From contig CAZJUC010000023.1 of assembly GCA_964549065.1 (NCBI GenBank), positions 1-24,364 on the forward strand: a stretch of 24,364 bases of DNA, written 5' to 3'. A program made the translations under genes and the position numbers. Below the pieces are notes generated by a model. It searched no databases. It saw nothing but the letters and a program-made list of their open reading frames with translations, and had not been told where the DNA came from. How positions within the stretch are numbered: position 1 is the stretch's first letter; each line of letters begins with the position of its first letter. Source of the stretch: Sva-07 sp964549065. Its GTDB lineage: Bacteria; Actinomycetota; Acidimicrobiia; Acidimicrobiales; Ilumatobacteraceae. Positions 23,654-24,364 of this stretch are shown here, piece by piece.

Positions 23654-24286
23654 TCATCGCCGAGGCGGTTGAGGCGAGGACCCGGTGTCGGAGTTGGTGC
23701 CGGTGTCCGAATCGGTCTGCATCTCGGTGCCGTCGTCGACGTCGGCGACGGTGTCGTCACTGGCGCCCGTGTCGACGTCGGCGTCGGTGTCGTCGCTGGC
23801 GCCCGTGTCGACGTCGGCGTCGATGTCGATGTCGGAGTCGTCGGCATCGATGTCGATGTCGGCGTCGATCGGGGTCGGATCACGTTCTTCGGCGACGACA
23901 CCAGGTCCGAGATCGCTGAACGACGTCACCGGCCGATTCGTCTGATCGAAGTCCCGATCCAGCAACGGCCGCGGCGAGTGAACCGCCAGCGGCTGCGCCC
24001 CGGCCGGACGCACCTCGTCGAGCATGCGTCGTTGGGTCGCAGGGTCGCGCTTCTTCCAGTCGCCGTCACCCATCCGCTCGAGCGGGGCCAGGACATCGAG
24101 GTCGGGGCGGGTCTGGCGGAGCAGCCAGACACCCAGCAGGATCAGGGCGATACCGACCAGCACCAGCCCGACCACCATCGCGTAGACCACCCGACTCGAT
24201 GCGGGATCACCGGCTCCGACCACTGCGCCGACCGCTGCGACGAGCGACGACGAGGCAAGAAGAGGGCGGACGGCGACAACGGACAC
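23654..24286 (-). CDS. Membrane protein with Asp-rich repetitive C-terminal tail
   Basis: A protein of unknown family, about 210 residues. Two hydrophobic stretches (L-L-A-S-S-S-L-V-A-A-V-G and V-V-Y-A-M-V-V-G-L-V-L-V-G-I-A-L-I-L-L-G-V-W-L-L) are followed by R-Q-T-R-P and a polar domain with D-G-D-W-K-K-R-D-P. The last 70 residues are Asp/Thr/Ser-rich, with two copies of a 12-residue D-A-D-V-D-T-G-A-S-D-D-T-like unit and shorter D-I-D-A-D blocks. They may bind divalent ions or act as a charged spacer. The frame is open to TTG 24349. GTG 24286 is preferred because an extended -10-like TGGCACAAT lies just upstream; GTG 24313 is another option. The start is uncertain, the stop firm. Confidence 0.65.
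   Translation of the reverse strand: MSVVAVRPLLASSSLVAAVGAVVGAGDPASSRVVYAMVVGLVLVGIALILLGVWLLRQTRPDLDVLAPLERMGDGDWKKRDPATQRRMLDEVRPAGAQPLAVHSPRPLLDRDFDQTNRPVTSFSDLGPGVVAEERDPTPIDADIDIDADDSDIDIDADVDTGASDDTDADVDTGASDDTVADVDDGTEMQTDSDTGTNSDTGSSPQPPRR
23751..23822. repeat. Two 36-bp in-frame tandem repeats (1 mismatch)
   Basis: 23751-23786 and 23787-23822 are adjacent and identical except for one base (A at 23759, G at 23795). They lie inside the membrane-protein gene and encode the duplicated 12-residue acidic unit. Six-base GATGTC-like units continue to about 23870. Confidence 0.85.
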
Positions 24287-24328
24287 GGACCGTCGATTGT
24301 GCCAGCTGCGCACGGGTTCGACACGATC

Positions 24329-24364
24329 AACGTTGGTGGGTCGGGTCAACGCTGGTGGGTCGGG
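24329..24364. repeat. 19-bp tandem repeat at the window edge
   Basis: A 19-bp unit at 24329-24347 is followed by a second copy at 24348-24364, cut by the window end, with one mismatch (T versus C at the fifth base). It lies upstream of the membrane-protein gene and may continue beyond the window. Confidence 0.6.

Noticed and set aside
23751..23870. CRISPR-like short repeats
   Set aside because: The units are directly adjacent without spacers, keep reading frame, and code for an acidic repeat; no cas genes are present.

Overview
The window is GC-rich, gene-dense DNA that reads as a high-GC actinobacterium. The supporting signs are a classical menaquinone gene set, a short actinobacterial-type MenE, a DUF2510 membrane protein, a phoH-ybeY pair, a fused OleB-OleC protein, frequent GTG starts and several start codons with no Shine-Dalgarno but a TANNNT box just upstream. 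A class-level placement such as Acidimicrobiia is inference only. No transposase, integrase, CRISPR array or phage gene is visible, so this looks like chromosomal backbone with a few lineage-specific genes.

Layout. (1) 1-2514 (+): the 3' end of a B12-dependent acyl-CoA mutase large subunit, its separate B12-binding subunit, a nested inverted repeat, and an acyl-CoA synthetase. (2) 2520-11029: a menaquinone locus split over both strands: menG and menF (+), menD (-), a DsbA/FrnE-like thioredoxin-fold protein coupled to menH (+), menA (-), and an amidase coupled to menE (+). It supplies isochorismate synthase, SEPHCHC synthase, SHCHC synthase, OSB-CoA ligase, DHNA prenyltransferase and the final methyltransferase. 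MenC and MenB are not in the window. The locus ends in a strong bidirectional terminator-like hairpin. (3) 11150-14601 (-): an SDR oxidoreductase, a DUF2510 multi-pass membrane protein, ybeY and phoH. (4) 14718-16094 (+): a secreted, C-terminally anchored GH10-like protein that keeps both catalytic glutamates but has lost much of the usual active-site lining. (5) 16151-21253 (-): a small membrane protein, tRNA-Cys, and the long-chain olefin (Ole) operon oleA-oleBC-oleD. (6) 21382-24364: a divergent SDR, an amidohydrolase, tRNA-Gly with a perfect terminator hairpin, and a membrane protein with an Asp-rich repetitive tail.

How the genes work together. The ole genes form a complete pathway: OleA condenses two acyl-CoAs head-to-head, OleD reduces the 2-alkyl-3-ketoacid, the OleC half closes a beta-lactone, and the OleB half decarboxylates it to a cis-olefin. 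The tight spacing (4-nt overlap, 4-nt gap) argues for one transcript. The men genes are a second pathway, with each coupled pair bringing in an accessory gene (DsbA-like, amidase) of unknown relevance. The best leads for follow-up are the OleBC fusion operon and the degenerate-cleft GH10 protein. I saw no clear evidence of a wholly new multi-gene system.
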